Assembly (NCBI RefSeq): GCF_018873765.1
Contig: NC_057922.1
Coordinates: forward strand, 8,321,563 to 8,385,562
Length of the DNA stretch: 64,000 nt
From: Telopea speciosissima
Lineage: Eukaryota; Streptophyta; Magnoliopsida; Proteales; Proteaceae
Direction: 5' to 3'
Every line of letters starts with the position of its first letter. Position 1 is the first letter of the stretch. A program made the position numbers and the translations under genes. Below are positions 14,301 through 24,121 of this stretch, piece after piece. The notes under the pieces are model-generated. The model made no database searches, was not told where the DNA came from, and worked only from the letters and a program-made list of their open reading frames with translations.

Positions 14301-14800
14301 ATAAAATCATGATAATATTGGAAGATGATTCAGTTTGTAACCAACTCTAAAACAATTTATTCTTATTGGAGAATCCAATCAGAACAAAAAATTGCATCCA
14401 AATTCTAAAGGTTACAAGCAGGCTTTCAATTCCGTCTTTCCAAAAACAAATTACAGCAAACATATTCTCGAATTGAAATTCGACAAAGCAGTAGAGAGTG
14501 TTAATACAAGTTAACCCAACTAACTGAACCTTATCCTGACTGAGTAGGGATTGCTTGTGCAAGAATTTGTCAAAGAAACCCAAAAGCGTCCAAGAATTTT
14601 AAAAAAAAAAAAAAAAACCCACACTGGAGGTCATCGAAATAAATATAAAAACTAGAGAACACAAATAGAAGTGAACAGGGGGAGAAAAAGGTAAAAAACA
14701 AGCTTGCCTTGAGTCTCTGTGGAAGTGGAGAAGTAGTTCTCAGGGCCATCTTAGGGAGAGTGGAAGCAATGAACTGCTGCGTTGAATGAAGAGATAACAT
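11319..14800 (-). CDS. Predicted organelle-targeted multi-pass membrane protein, function unknown
   Basis: Three coding exons on the minus strand: 14800-14708, 12424-11987 and 11549-11319 (stop TGA). They join in phase 0 to give 253 residues. Residues 1-31 (MLSLHSTQQFIASTLPKM start) are rich in S, T, L and R with no acids, as in a plastid or mitochondrial transit peptide. A charged middle segment (DQAIEKARKIWESFPEPVRR) precedes hydrophobic stretches near residues 119-131, 149-164 (LIPIPILAGIAVAGV), 183-199 (WHLLAIAIFFTLLKLPG) and 213-229 (HFANGGLFSILWFAFLW). The C terminus is acidic and polar. Intron 1 has a GC donor (AAG|GCAAGC) and carries an RTE LINE. An in-frame upstream Met at 14953 would add 51 residues. 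I do not recognise the family, so no function is assigned. Confidence 0.75.
13051..14228 (+). mobile_element. RTE-clade LINE, 5'-truncated, with 12-bp target-site duplication
   Basis: A 3' part of an RTE-type non-LTR retrotransposon in intron 1 of the minus-strand membrane-protein gene, in opposite orientation. It encodes the end of the reverse transcriptase (VVRPTMMYGAKCWTIKK, then VAEMRMLSWMCGKTRK) and the conserved tail (DKL...RWYEHVQ, RDAPVRR, KRARDRPKMT). Several stops and frame changes make it dead. It ends in the RTE 3' signature GACCCCATTTAGTTGGG, GATAAGGCTGAG and a GTT repeat. The 12-bp duplication AGTTCTCATTCA flanks it at 13039-13050 and 14229-14240. About 220 bp of the tail is tandemly duplicated inside (units starting near 13497 and 13723). 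Confidence 0.85.
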
Positions 14801-15046
14801 TTCTGCTAACTTCGATCCCTTTCGAAAAAGAAAGAGAGATTCAGATGAGAAGTTCACGAGAGATTGCCATTGCCGGAGCAATAGAAGAAGGGCGAGACTA
14901 GAGAACGGTGAAAAGGATAAGAATGCACACAACCCACTTGTTGCGTCTTGCAAGCTAAGCGCCTAAGCCTGCTAAAGATTAAGCGTCTTTCAAAGCTTCA
15001 GGCTTCCTAGCGGTGCTTTGAGCCTCGGTGGCAGGGTCAGGCCAAG

Positions 15047-15264
15047 GTTTTAAAATGCGGAATGGAGACGACATTGAACAGTGACGATACCGATCCGGAT
15101 CGTATTGGAATCGGCCTTCAAGAACCCTAGAATCGGTCCACATATCCAAAAAAGAATTTTTTTTAGGGTTTTAAGTGTGAATAGATCGTGTTAGATTGGT
15201 CACGGTCGATTCCAGTACGAATCAGATCATTCAACGATCCAATTCCCAATTTTTAAAACCATAT
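15047..15264. mobile_element. Mutator-like MITE (GGTTTTAAAA termini)
   Basis: A 218-bp non-coding element bounded by the direct repeat GTCAGGCCAAG (15036-15046 and 15265-15275). Its ends carry the inverted motif GTTTTAAAA / TTTTAAAACC, and it is rich in GATCCGAT/ATCGG-type words. A 9-11-bp duplication fits the Mutator superfamily. Confidence 0.65.
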
Positions 15265-15463
15265 GTCAGGCCAAGAGTTTTGATTCTGAATACAAATTGT
15301 TAATATAGAATAAAGGAAAAGGGTAGAAATACGTGTCTAGGATCATGAAATGGCCCTAGAAAGATACTTAGCCCCTACCCTAGACATATGAGTGCATGAA
15401 ATTACCACCTCGTTCCTTATGAAATAAAAAATTTCATGTATGTATATGCCCCTGTGTATATGG

Positions 15464-15632
15464 TTCTAAGTATTAGTATTGTATCATTTATATCAGGTGA
15501 TACATATCGATTTTGCTAGTCGCCGATACCATATCGATAGCACGATACAGATAAGGGGTAAAATGGTCAAAAAATTCATTTTTCAAGGAAATTCGATACC
15601 CGTTCCGATACCATGCACTAAAACCATGTCTG
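15464..15632. mobile_element. Possible second Mutator-like MITE of the same type
   Basis: The ends ATGGTTCTAAG and GCACTAAAACCAT are inverted, and the interior is rich in GATACC/ATATCGAT words. The flanks (CCTGTGTA and TCTGCGTA) may be a decayed duplication. It appears to interrupt a related MITE, whose halves continue on either side. Confidence 0.4.
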
Positions 15633-16473
15633 CGTACGTTCTCATTGGCCCATGATGGTGCAAGGTCCACACGACTAGACAGTGTGGCCTCTGCAAACCA
15701 GGCTCCTAGAGATGGGAGTTGTGGAGACACAGGAGAGCCTATCAAACTACCACCTTGACTCCCCGTGAAATAAAAAATTTCATCCATATTTATGCTATGC
15801 ATGTGCTCTCATTGCGTTTGTACTGGTGTAGAGGCCACACGACTAGGCAGCGATATCTTGCCCTTTAGATTTTTATTTACTACAATGGTAGAATACCTTC
15901 TGGCTTACATCCTGGAGTTGCAAACTGGCAAATTAGGTCTCTGGAAGGATGTTAAAATTACATTGATAATGGTCACTTCGTCAAGTATGTTGACTGCGTC
16001 TTATATTTTTTTACAGTGCATATTTCAATTGCCCAACAAAATAGAGTGAACTAAGATTCATCAGACCAGAGATTATAGGGGAGGTAGTTGAGAAGGGTCA
16101 CAAAAATGAATCCTGTGATTATGGGCAAGTGGAATTGGAGGAAAAAAATTCCTACAGAATTCATTGGGGCCCACCATTGACACATGAGCAGCAGGGTTCG
16201 GATTTGGGACATAACTCTAAGTGAAATTTGGGTCCCATAAACCGCCACGTGGTGGATATTAAGTTTGGTTTGGAATGTGAACACTATTTCTTCTGTCTAT
16301 GATGCAAGAACTTAATGAGCATGTCATTCCCTTCAGCCCTATTCACATAGCAAGTTTCATTCTCAATATATGTTTTCATGTGACAAAATAAAGTTTTCGT
16401 GAAAAAAAATATGTATAACTTCAAGTGACAAGAAAATAAAAATGAAATAAAGCTTTATATAACCTTTATAGCT

Positions 16474-16545
16474 AAAACAAAGCATACATTACGACCCTCC
16501 CCAGAGCCCATAGTGGCGGGTACCTCGTGCACTAGGTACGCCCTT
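16474..16545 (+). mobile_element. Au SINE, 5'-truncated, with target-site duplication
   Basis: Only the 3' body remains (GACCCTCCCCAGAGCCC, AGTGGCGGGTACCTCGTGCAC, GTACGCCC). It is flanked by the perfect 16-bp repeat TATAACCTTTATAGCT at 16458-16473 and 16546-16561. Confidence 0.85.
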
Positions 16546-17506
16546 TATAACCTTTATAGCTCAAATGGGTACAACTTAGATAACAGAATCAGAACAATCC
16601 ATAGAGTGACTGTCCCATCCAATCCAACAGTCAAAGAGAGGCCTGATGCCTAATCAGCCATTACTTGCTATAAACATGCATTGGCCAAGGCATTGGTTCT
16701 TCCAAAGTTCATAGTATTTAGCTGGTTTTGAGGCCTTGATGTGCACACTTCCTTTCCTTGCTTACCATGTGTTTTTGATGGAATTCAAAGATTTATGAGG
16801 CCTTATGAATGACTTTGATCTCTATAACTGACAAGACAAGAACTTTCATCGATTTGGAAACGTATACTCAAAAGACAATATTTTTGGAATCAGGACCTTA
16901 GATAATTTTCAATGTCACTAAAAAAACATACATAAAATCCTATTTCAAGCTAGGGAGCCACATTATCTTGGCATATTGAAACCACAGAATACTAATAGGA
17001 AGGAGGTCAAACAAGTATGCCATTAATAACAAAGAGGCAGATGTTATAACCCTCCCTGATCGTTATCATTTCTCTGCAAATCTGAGGTTACTGATATTTC
17101 AACTGTTTCTTGATGATTAATGGAATGAGACCTCTTAGCTACTTACTGTTGGAAGAAGAAAAAAAATTATCTAGGGTTTGAGGGTCTGTAAGTGTACGGT
17201 GTACCTCACTTGCTTTTGTCTAGGGAAGAAAATTGCAGGCTCAAATAGTCAACAAATTCCATTTGCATCTGCACTCAAATTCCTCCTATGTGGTAATAGT
17301 AAATCTGAAAATTTCTCTAACAACTGAGAATTCTTCCTGATCATGGTTCTACCCTGATTAAAATACAATTACATCTATCAATAATCTTGTCCCACAACCA
17401 ATATGGGTTAAATCTGCTGAACCACTTCATTTACAGAGCAAAATAAAGATTTGGTGAATCAAGTATGTTTTCTTCAACGATTATTGAATAACAGAATGAA
17501 TTTCCA

Positions 17507-20500
17507 TCATAGTAAGGATAGACTTGGAGATCTCTTCCACCTCCCCAGTTTCTCTCTTCCCTGGAAAAATCAACTTGTTTTAATAACTTCTGAAACTCAA
17601 CACTGACTACTTCATTACAATCATAGTCCACAAAATGTGAATCTACTAAATTAGGAAAATTCATAAGAAATTTAAAAATAAAAAATATGCAGTGGGAGTA
17701 ACAACAGAATAAGTTATATCATTGAGAGGAAAATTCCATCAGATGGGGTATAAAAAGTCAGCAAAGAAACACAAAAATCCACATGATACAATGTAGCTTA
17801 GAATGGCTATTTGTGACATAAGGATGCATATACATTCATATGTTTGTATGTCTTATAATCAAAATATATAAACAATTTATTGGTTTCTAAAAGGAGCATT
17901 TCTTGGGTTAGAATTGTTCGAACTACCCTTTGTATAAACATGCAAAGCATTAGTCTTTATCTCAACCTTTTAACATACCTTGCGTGGCTCAATTGCAAGC
18001 TCATTATCCTCTATGGAGATTGCCCTAAAGCCCATAGGATGCAACACCTCTTCATAGCTGCAAAGGCATACAAATATTGATAAATAGTCAATTGCCGAGG
18101 CAGATGAAGTGAAAATCATAGTTGGATTAGTTATTGACAGCAGTGTTTCATTAGTAATGGCCAATTTTAATTAAAGCCCATGACGTGCAAGGAGGCTGAG
18201 AGAAGTGTGAACCAACTGCTGTGAGTTCTCATTGAAGTTAATGGGGGTAAAAGTTTCTTCTTATGTACATACATTGGGATACTCCCTGAAGTTTTCTGAA
18301 CCTAATAAAATAGAGATGAAGAGCTTCCAACAGAAGTGGAATACATCCTGGGAACTATTTGTTATATGGAAAAAGTGGCTTATGATGTACCAGCATTCTA
18401 GCCTGAAAAAAAAATCCAGTTATTTGAATCCTTTTTTGTTATTTTTGAATTGAGATTTATTTTTTGCATAGAAATGCAAAAATAGGATACATGTAGCCAA
18501 TGCCACTTAGTTGGGATAAGGCATAGTTCAATTGAATAGATTCCATTTTGCAAAAGATACATGCTTTGATGTATTTTTAATATAGATCTGGTTGCAATTC
18601 TAAACAAAAACCCATACTGAACAAATTCTTTTTATACAGTTGATTTCTCCCCTTTCTCACTTGTAGTGATTACTAAGAAGATTTATTATTGTTATTATCA
18701 TGATTATTATTATTATTATTATGAATGATTGTCACCATCATTAACATTATTGAAACCAGAGAATTACTCAGCCACCGAAACTTTGTATGGGGGTCCACCA
18801 ACATGATCGCTAATCTGCCACCAAAAAAAGAAAATAATGTAATCATTGAAACTGTTTTCCAAAACACAGAAAAGACAAAATCAAAGAGTTAACTTCCAAA
18901 ACACACAAAAGACTTTTGAAAAGACACAATCAAAGAGTTAACTTATCTTATAAATAGTTTTCTTTAGAAATCACATGAAAAAAAATTCCAAATCGGTACA
19001 GATGGAAATTTATCACAAGAAACTTGGGGGTTTGGGGGTGAGGGGACTAGTGTTCACCGGAAACATTAGAGTTATGAGCTCTCCATCTGGTTTCAAGTAA
19101 TCTCGAATTCGGCTTGCCCAAGCTGATCTCATGGATGGTTCAATTGCACAAAAAAACCTGAAAAGCTTTCCATTTTAATGTGAGCATCAAAACTAAAGCC
19201 TCTTAAGATAAGACATGTATTAAAATTCAATATGGAGACTTACGTATAATCATAAATGAGATCAAACAAATCAGTTGGTTGCCATGTGAAAAAGTCCTCC
19301 TTCGTAAAGGTAAAATAATTCGCATTTGGCAATGAAGAGAACAACTGGCTTGGTGTTTTATGCAAAATGTTAAGAGATATGTTATTTCAACACTGTGCTC
19401 AAACTAACAGAATTACAGCTTGTAAGAATTTAAAACACTATAAAATTGAACAGTTTTCATGAGCGCCCTGATCCAAATTCACGTAAAAACAGTTGGGTCA
19501 TTTATGAAGTATTCTTGGTGGCTCAGATGTCCAGCTTTTAGTTCAATATATGATTTTCAAGTACTTCTTAAGAGTACATTATCAAGAGCTTGAAATATAC
19601 AATTTGAGTCATTTTCCCCCTTCCCAGCAAAACCAAGTCACCCTTCAAGTCAACCCAAGTAGTTGGTCAAATACACCAAGTTCTCAAATTACTTGTGAAG
19701 TACAATGATGAAGTGATCAGAACATTAGAAAAGTTTGAACAGGCATATAATATTATGCAGAGTTGCTGACCCTATGTCACAAAAACAATTAGGGAGGATT
19801 ATGTAAAACCAATTGTTATGTTTTAGCCATTCATAATTTCTAAGAGAAACAGATATACAATTGGAAGAATAATGGAAGATTCAACTTTCATGTGAGAATT
19901 TATCAAAGTAGTTCACCATTATGGAGCACAGAAGCCAAATAAACAAATTAAAGAGCTAAATTTCACTGTTTTCCTTCCATTTCATTTTTCCCCCCAAGAG
20001 AAGTCTTGAGCTTTATCAATAAGGAATGTCCTCACCTCCTTTGCTCTCTTAATGGCGTGTTCTGATATCTCGAGACCTACAACATAGCGATCAGGGCTAG
20101 CAATTGCAACCACATCATAACCCTGTCATATTTGAAATATTTAAATTGTTTGCTACAGTATGAAATAATGAGACTGCAAATTATGGTCCCAAGCCCACTT
20201 GATTGCCTTAACAAAATAGAACTCCCAATAATCAGCAAACAAGATCTAGGATCCCATAGACTTCAGGTGACAGAATTCAAGAAGAAACAATAGAAACAGA
20301 GTTTCAGCACTTCCTACACTATTTCTCTGAGGAAATACCTTCGAAGAGTGGTTAACAGTAGCCACAGATCAGTAAGACAATACCAAAAAAAAAATTATTC
20401 AACAGTGAAAAGCAAGTAATGAGCTTAACAGAAATCAGTCATGGAGAAACTAAAGTAATAGGGGTCAACAACCTCTCCCACAACCCTGTTAAAGTAGGAA

Positions 20501-23418
20501 TTACAATGGGTTAAAGACCACCCCCATTACTTATTGGGCCAAAAAGGGAGCAATAATTTTATTGGGTGTCTTCAAGTTCTAGGGCTACTTTATTCATCTG
20601 AGTTTTTAATTAAAACGATCCAGAAGTGATTAGTTTTGCGGGTCCCTTAAGAGTTTTAGATGTCAACTTCCCATATGAAAAGGATTCTAAGGTCAGTGTC
20701 AAGTTTATTAGGAAGCTTTTATTTCAAAGAGTTTCTATTAGTTGCAAGAGAGTCCTACATATGTCCGCAACCTTTCCTGGTATCGAAGTTGTTAAATGGA
20801 ATAAGAAATGTTCTTCTGTGAGGGCTCACTCTCACCTCTGTGAGGCCATCTCTCTCTCCTTTTCTTTTCCTTCCCCCATCAAATATGTATGACTGTATCC
20901 CTCTCCTTTTCTCTTTCTATCTTTCTTGCTTCTTGCATCTTTTCTCTGTTATCAGACATCATTACAGATTTTATCTGCAGCCACTTGAAGATGACCAGAA
21001 GTCAAGAGTTAGAATCTTAAAGATGTCAGATTTTCAATCTCTCTAATTTTTTGTTGGTAATTGAATGTGATCTGTTATTTCTTTATAGTTACAGAGTTAC
21101 TGTTTACAAGTACTGGTCACAACCCAGGACAGTTTCTTTCTTGTTCTTTTCCTGTTGTCTTCTGTTTGTTCAAAGTCAAATCAGTCCTAGCCCTTCTCCC
21201 ACCATCTTGCCCAGAAGTTCAGCTCTAGAAATCTGAAAACCAGGGTGTCCTGTCCTAAATCACTATGACTTGACATAAGAACCATATCAAGATGGCCCCC
21301 TGAGTGGGGGTCTACAGATGAAAACATGAAAAAGAGAACTACATTTATTACTTTAATGTACATATAATATTTCAGTCAGTATTAATTTCTATAACTGATG
21401 GATTATATGCCACTATCCAAAGTTGGGAATCATATTCTATATTTAAACAGGTCAATTCAAACTAAAGAATATCTAAACCATGAGAGGCCACTAATAAAGA
21501 AGTCTCCCCCCCCCCCCTCCAAAAAATAAAAGCAAATAAACAACAAAATATTTACAGTGCCACATCCAGGGACTAAAGCCCTTCCTCTTGGAAGTGCATC
21601 AGCTTGATGAAGATGCAGAAACACAGGTGTTGGCTGTTTCAAATCCCATGGGGTCAATCCTTGCTCCCAGCATTTGTCCCATCCACCTGATCAATAAGAA
21701 GTGATGCATCTTCATAAAAGGAAATGACGAAATATAGTGAGATCCATTTGATTTCAGCAAGGAAGAAAACCAGTTAGGTAAAAGAAGAGAGATGTAGCAT
21801 GTCTAAATAATTAAAACAAAAAAAAAAAAAAAAAAAAAGAAGCAAAAAATGCATCATACTCATCCTTCTAGCCTGTACCAGTAAATCTACTGCATATTTT
21901 GTTAAGGAAACACAACTTCAATTCAAAAGTATGGAATATCAACCATGAGCTGAGACCTGCCTAAAAGCACTAGATCCTTTGTGCAAGCTGAGGCCAGGTT
22001 GAGGATTCAATTAAATGCATTATCATATAGGTGATACCTCTAATGATGCTTGATACTTTTTTTTTCTTTTTTTTTGAGAGGGGGGTGAAAACAGATTCAT
22101 TAACATTGATCAGAAAGTACAGGTCAGCATCTATGAATATGGTTCGTATTCTCCACAACATTTACGTCTCATAAATAAAAACAAGAAAGCAAATTCAAAA
22201 AATACAAGCATATAAAAAAATTATCAACTAATTCTCCCAAATAAATTGAATTAAGTGCCCCATGAAATTTCAAAGCATGATCTATCAATGAATGCAGGCT
22301 CCTTTTTTTTGTAAGCCCAATCTATAGGAGTTCACCAAAACTTTGCCAGATCGTAGTATTATGAGTAAGGCTAGGAGTATAAACTGCAATAGGAGTGAGG
22401 GACAAACTTAAGTAGTTGTCAAAAGGTTTAAGACTACAACATGGAGTGATTTGAGGAGGGGAAATTCCCAGTCTTTATGATCACAGAGAAAAGAAAGCAA
22501 CTGGTCGTTTTAATTATTCTTCCTCTTGATGACTAAGATTACAGTCATTTTGCCTATGGCCTATTACAAAAGAATCTCCCTGCCTCTGTAATACTAGCCA
22601 CCTCAATCACCCCCAACCCCCCCCCCCCCAAAAAAAAAAAAGGTACATAAATTGAGTTAATCACTCAAAAAGAACAAGCCAAAATTCACTCACCCTTCAT
22701 TGATTTCAAAAGTTCCCCTTAAGAATTTCAAGTAGCAACAGAGAGAGGCTTCTGGACAAATTAGATACAAGAACAATACACTGGAAATTGCTGATACTCA
22801 CAAAAGAAAAGGGTTATTAGTTTAAATTATAGTTTGAATATAAAGACAATAAAGATAGATAAATTCAAAGGCCGAAAGCTTGCTTCCAGAATCAAAAGGA
22901 AATTTTAAATTTCATAATTTACTAAAGTGGAAGCAATTAAAATTGTATTGGCTACAGTTGACCAGTTAAAGCAAACCAAATTCAAGAAATATAGTATTGA
23001 CTATTGAGTCGGAAGTACCAACGGAAACTGCATTCTCAGACCAATTTGCAAATCCTTAACAACCAAGCAACCAATTCCCATGGTAAACAAAAGCCCATTT
23101 CACAATATAACCAAAAAAAACTGGGAATTTAAAAGCAACACAAATTTCGAGAACCCCAGTAGAAATTACACCACATGATTCTCCAGGAGCTCCAACATAT
23201 ATCAAAAAAAATGAGAAAACAAACATTAAACATCCAGAAGAAAACTATAAATTCGCTAAACCCAAAAGAAAAAAGGCATGGTCCGAAATTCAATGGAAAC
23301 CGAATGGCTTTAGAGGCCCGAAGCGAATGTTACTACCTTCGGGGTCGCCCTGTAACAGTTCTTCAACCTTATTGTTTGTTGGATTCTTGGGAACCTTAGT
23401 TCCTTCACCCTTTTCCAT
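17507..23418 (-). CDS. HOL-type thiol/halide S-methyltransferase
   Basis: Eight coding exons on the minus strand: 23418-23337, 21686-21556, 20122-20036, 19344-19244, 19157-19058, 18814-18768, 18057-17979 and 17560-17507 (stop TGA). They are all GT-AG, with consistent phases and 226 residues in total, close to Arabidopsis HOL1. The family uses S-adenosylmethionine to methylate thiols such as those released from glucosinolates, and halides. Visible marks are [15 protein letters not shown], the SAM-binding loop [34 protein letters not shown], the core [40 protein letters not shown] and the C-terminal REKLGRWKR. An in-frame upstream Met at 23547 would add 43 residues (RFRAGAFPLSSFKLFSRQLG) that could be a transit peptide; I chose the inner Met by family length. 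The introns are AT-rich and hold no other gene. Confidence 0.9.
18485..18530 (+). mobile_element. RTE LINE 3' tail fragment
   Basis: The words ACATGTAGCCAATGCCAC, TTAGTTGGGATAAGGC match the RTE 3' signature seen in better copies in this window. It lies in the intron between exons 6 and 7 of the methyltransferase gene. I could not define a duplication. Confidence 0.45.
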
Positions 23419-23566
23419 TCCTAGCTGTCTTGAGAAAAGCTTAAAACTGCTGAGAGGGAAGGCACCGGCTCTGAATCTCAACGGCGGATTCGAGGTCAAG
23501 GGTAAGCAAATGGAATTCAAGAGTAAACGATAAGATACACACCACATGATTCTCCAGGCTCCAACA
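23168..23566. repeat. Short direct repeat flanking exon 1 of the methyltransferase gene
   Basis: A 20-bp word ACACCACATGATTCTCCAGG occurs at 23168-23187 and again at 23539-23558. Each copy is followed by CTCCAACA (with a 2-bp AG insert in the first). The copies lie about 370 bp apart, on either side of exon 1. Confidence 0.7.
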
Positions 23567-23873
23567 ACTCTGATGATATCATACTCATAAATTCACTGTA
23601 CAGCGTGTTATTTGCGTCGTAATTTTCTGGTAGACCATACCGGCGGGTTATTTGTTGCCGCGAAAATTTCCTTGTAAACGATTTCCACCAGCGTATTGCT
23701 TGTGGCGTGGATTCTTCCTCAACTGCCAGTGTCTCTGGAATATGGATGGATTGAGTGTTTCGCTTGAATTTTATAATATTTTTTTAAAATCCATTGTTAA
23801 GTTGCCCACGGACGGTTGGATTCCGTGGGGTCGTTACCACATGAAGAGAGGAATTAGCTCGGTTGGTTGGTAG

Positions 23874-24104
23874 CATGGTTCGTGATCTCAGTATCGACTG
23901 GATCGGATTGGGATCGCCCAAACTTGGGCAAATATGACACTTAAGTCCTTGTTTTGTTATAAAAAACACTATTTTTTTTACATTTTTACCTTTGTCCGTA
24001 TAGTTGAATCGGCCTCGGACAATACCGATCCGATCCAGCCAAAATCGGTCGATCCGATCTGATCCGGTCAAAATTGGCCGAGCCAATCCGATACCTCAAA
24101 CCAT
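23874..24104. mobile_element. Mutator-like MITE with 9-bp target-site duplication
   Basis: A 231-bp non-coding element with imperfect inverted ends (CATGGTTCGTGATCTCAGTATCG and CGATACCTCAAACCAT) and a GATCCGATC-rich interior. It is flanked by a perfect 9-bp repeat GGTTGGTAG at 23865-23873 and 24105-24113. It abuts the hAT element that follows. Confidence 0.7.
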
Positions 24105-24121
24105 GGTTGGTAGCTTATAAG

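Larger units (their letters stand above)
14801..17506. other. Intergenic region between the membrane-protein and methyltransferase genes
   Basis: No gene is evident. It holds the MITEs and the Au SINE fragment listed separately. Two further related blocks near 15340-15460 and 15640-15860 share a motif with the MITE at 28814 (a run like AAATAAAAAATTTCAT followed by CTCTCATTG and CCACACGACTAG). Confidence 0.5.

Noticed and set aside
14570-14953. Full 127-codon minus-strand frame as a separate gene
   Set aside because: Part of it is exon 1 of the membrane-protein gene; the rest reads into the intron.
20626-20892. Plus-strand 88-codon frame inside the methyltransferase region
   Set aside because: It is intronic on the other strand, has no family resemblance and no splice partners.
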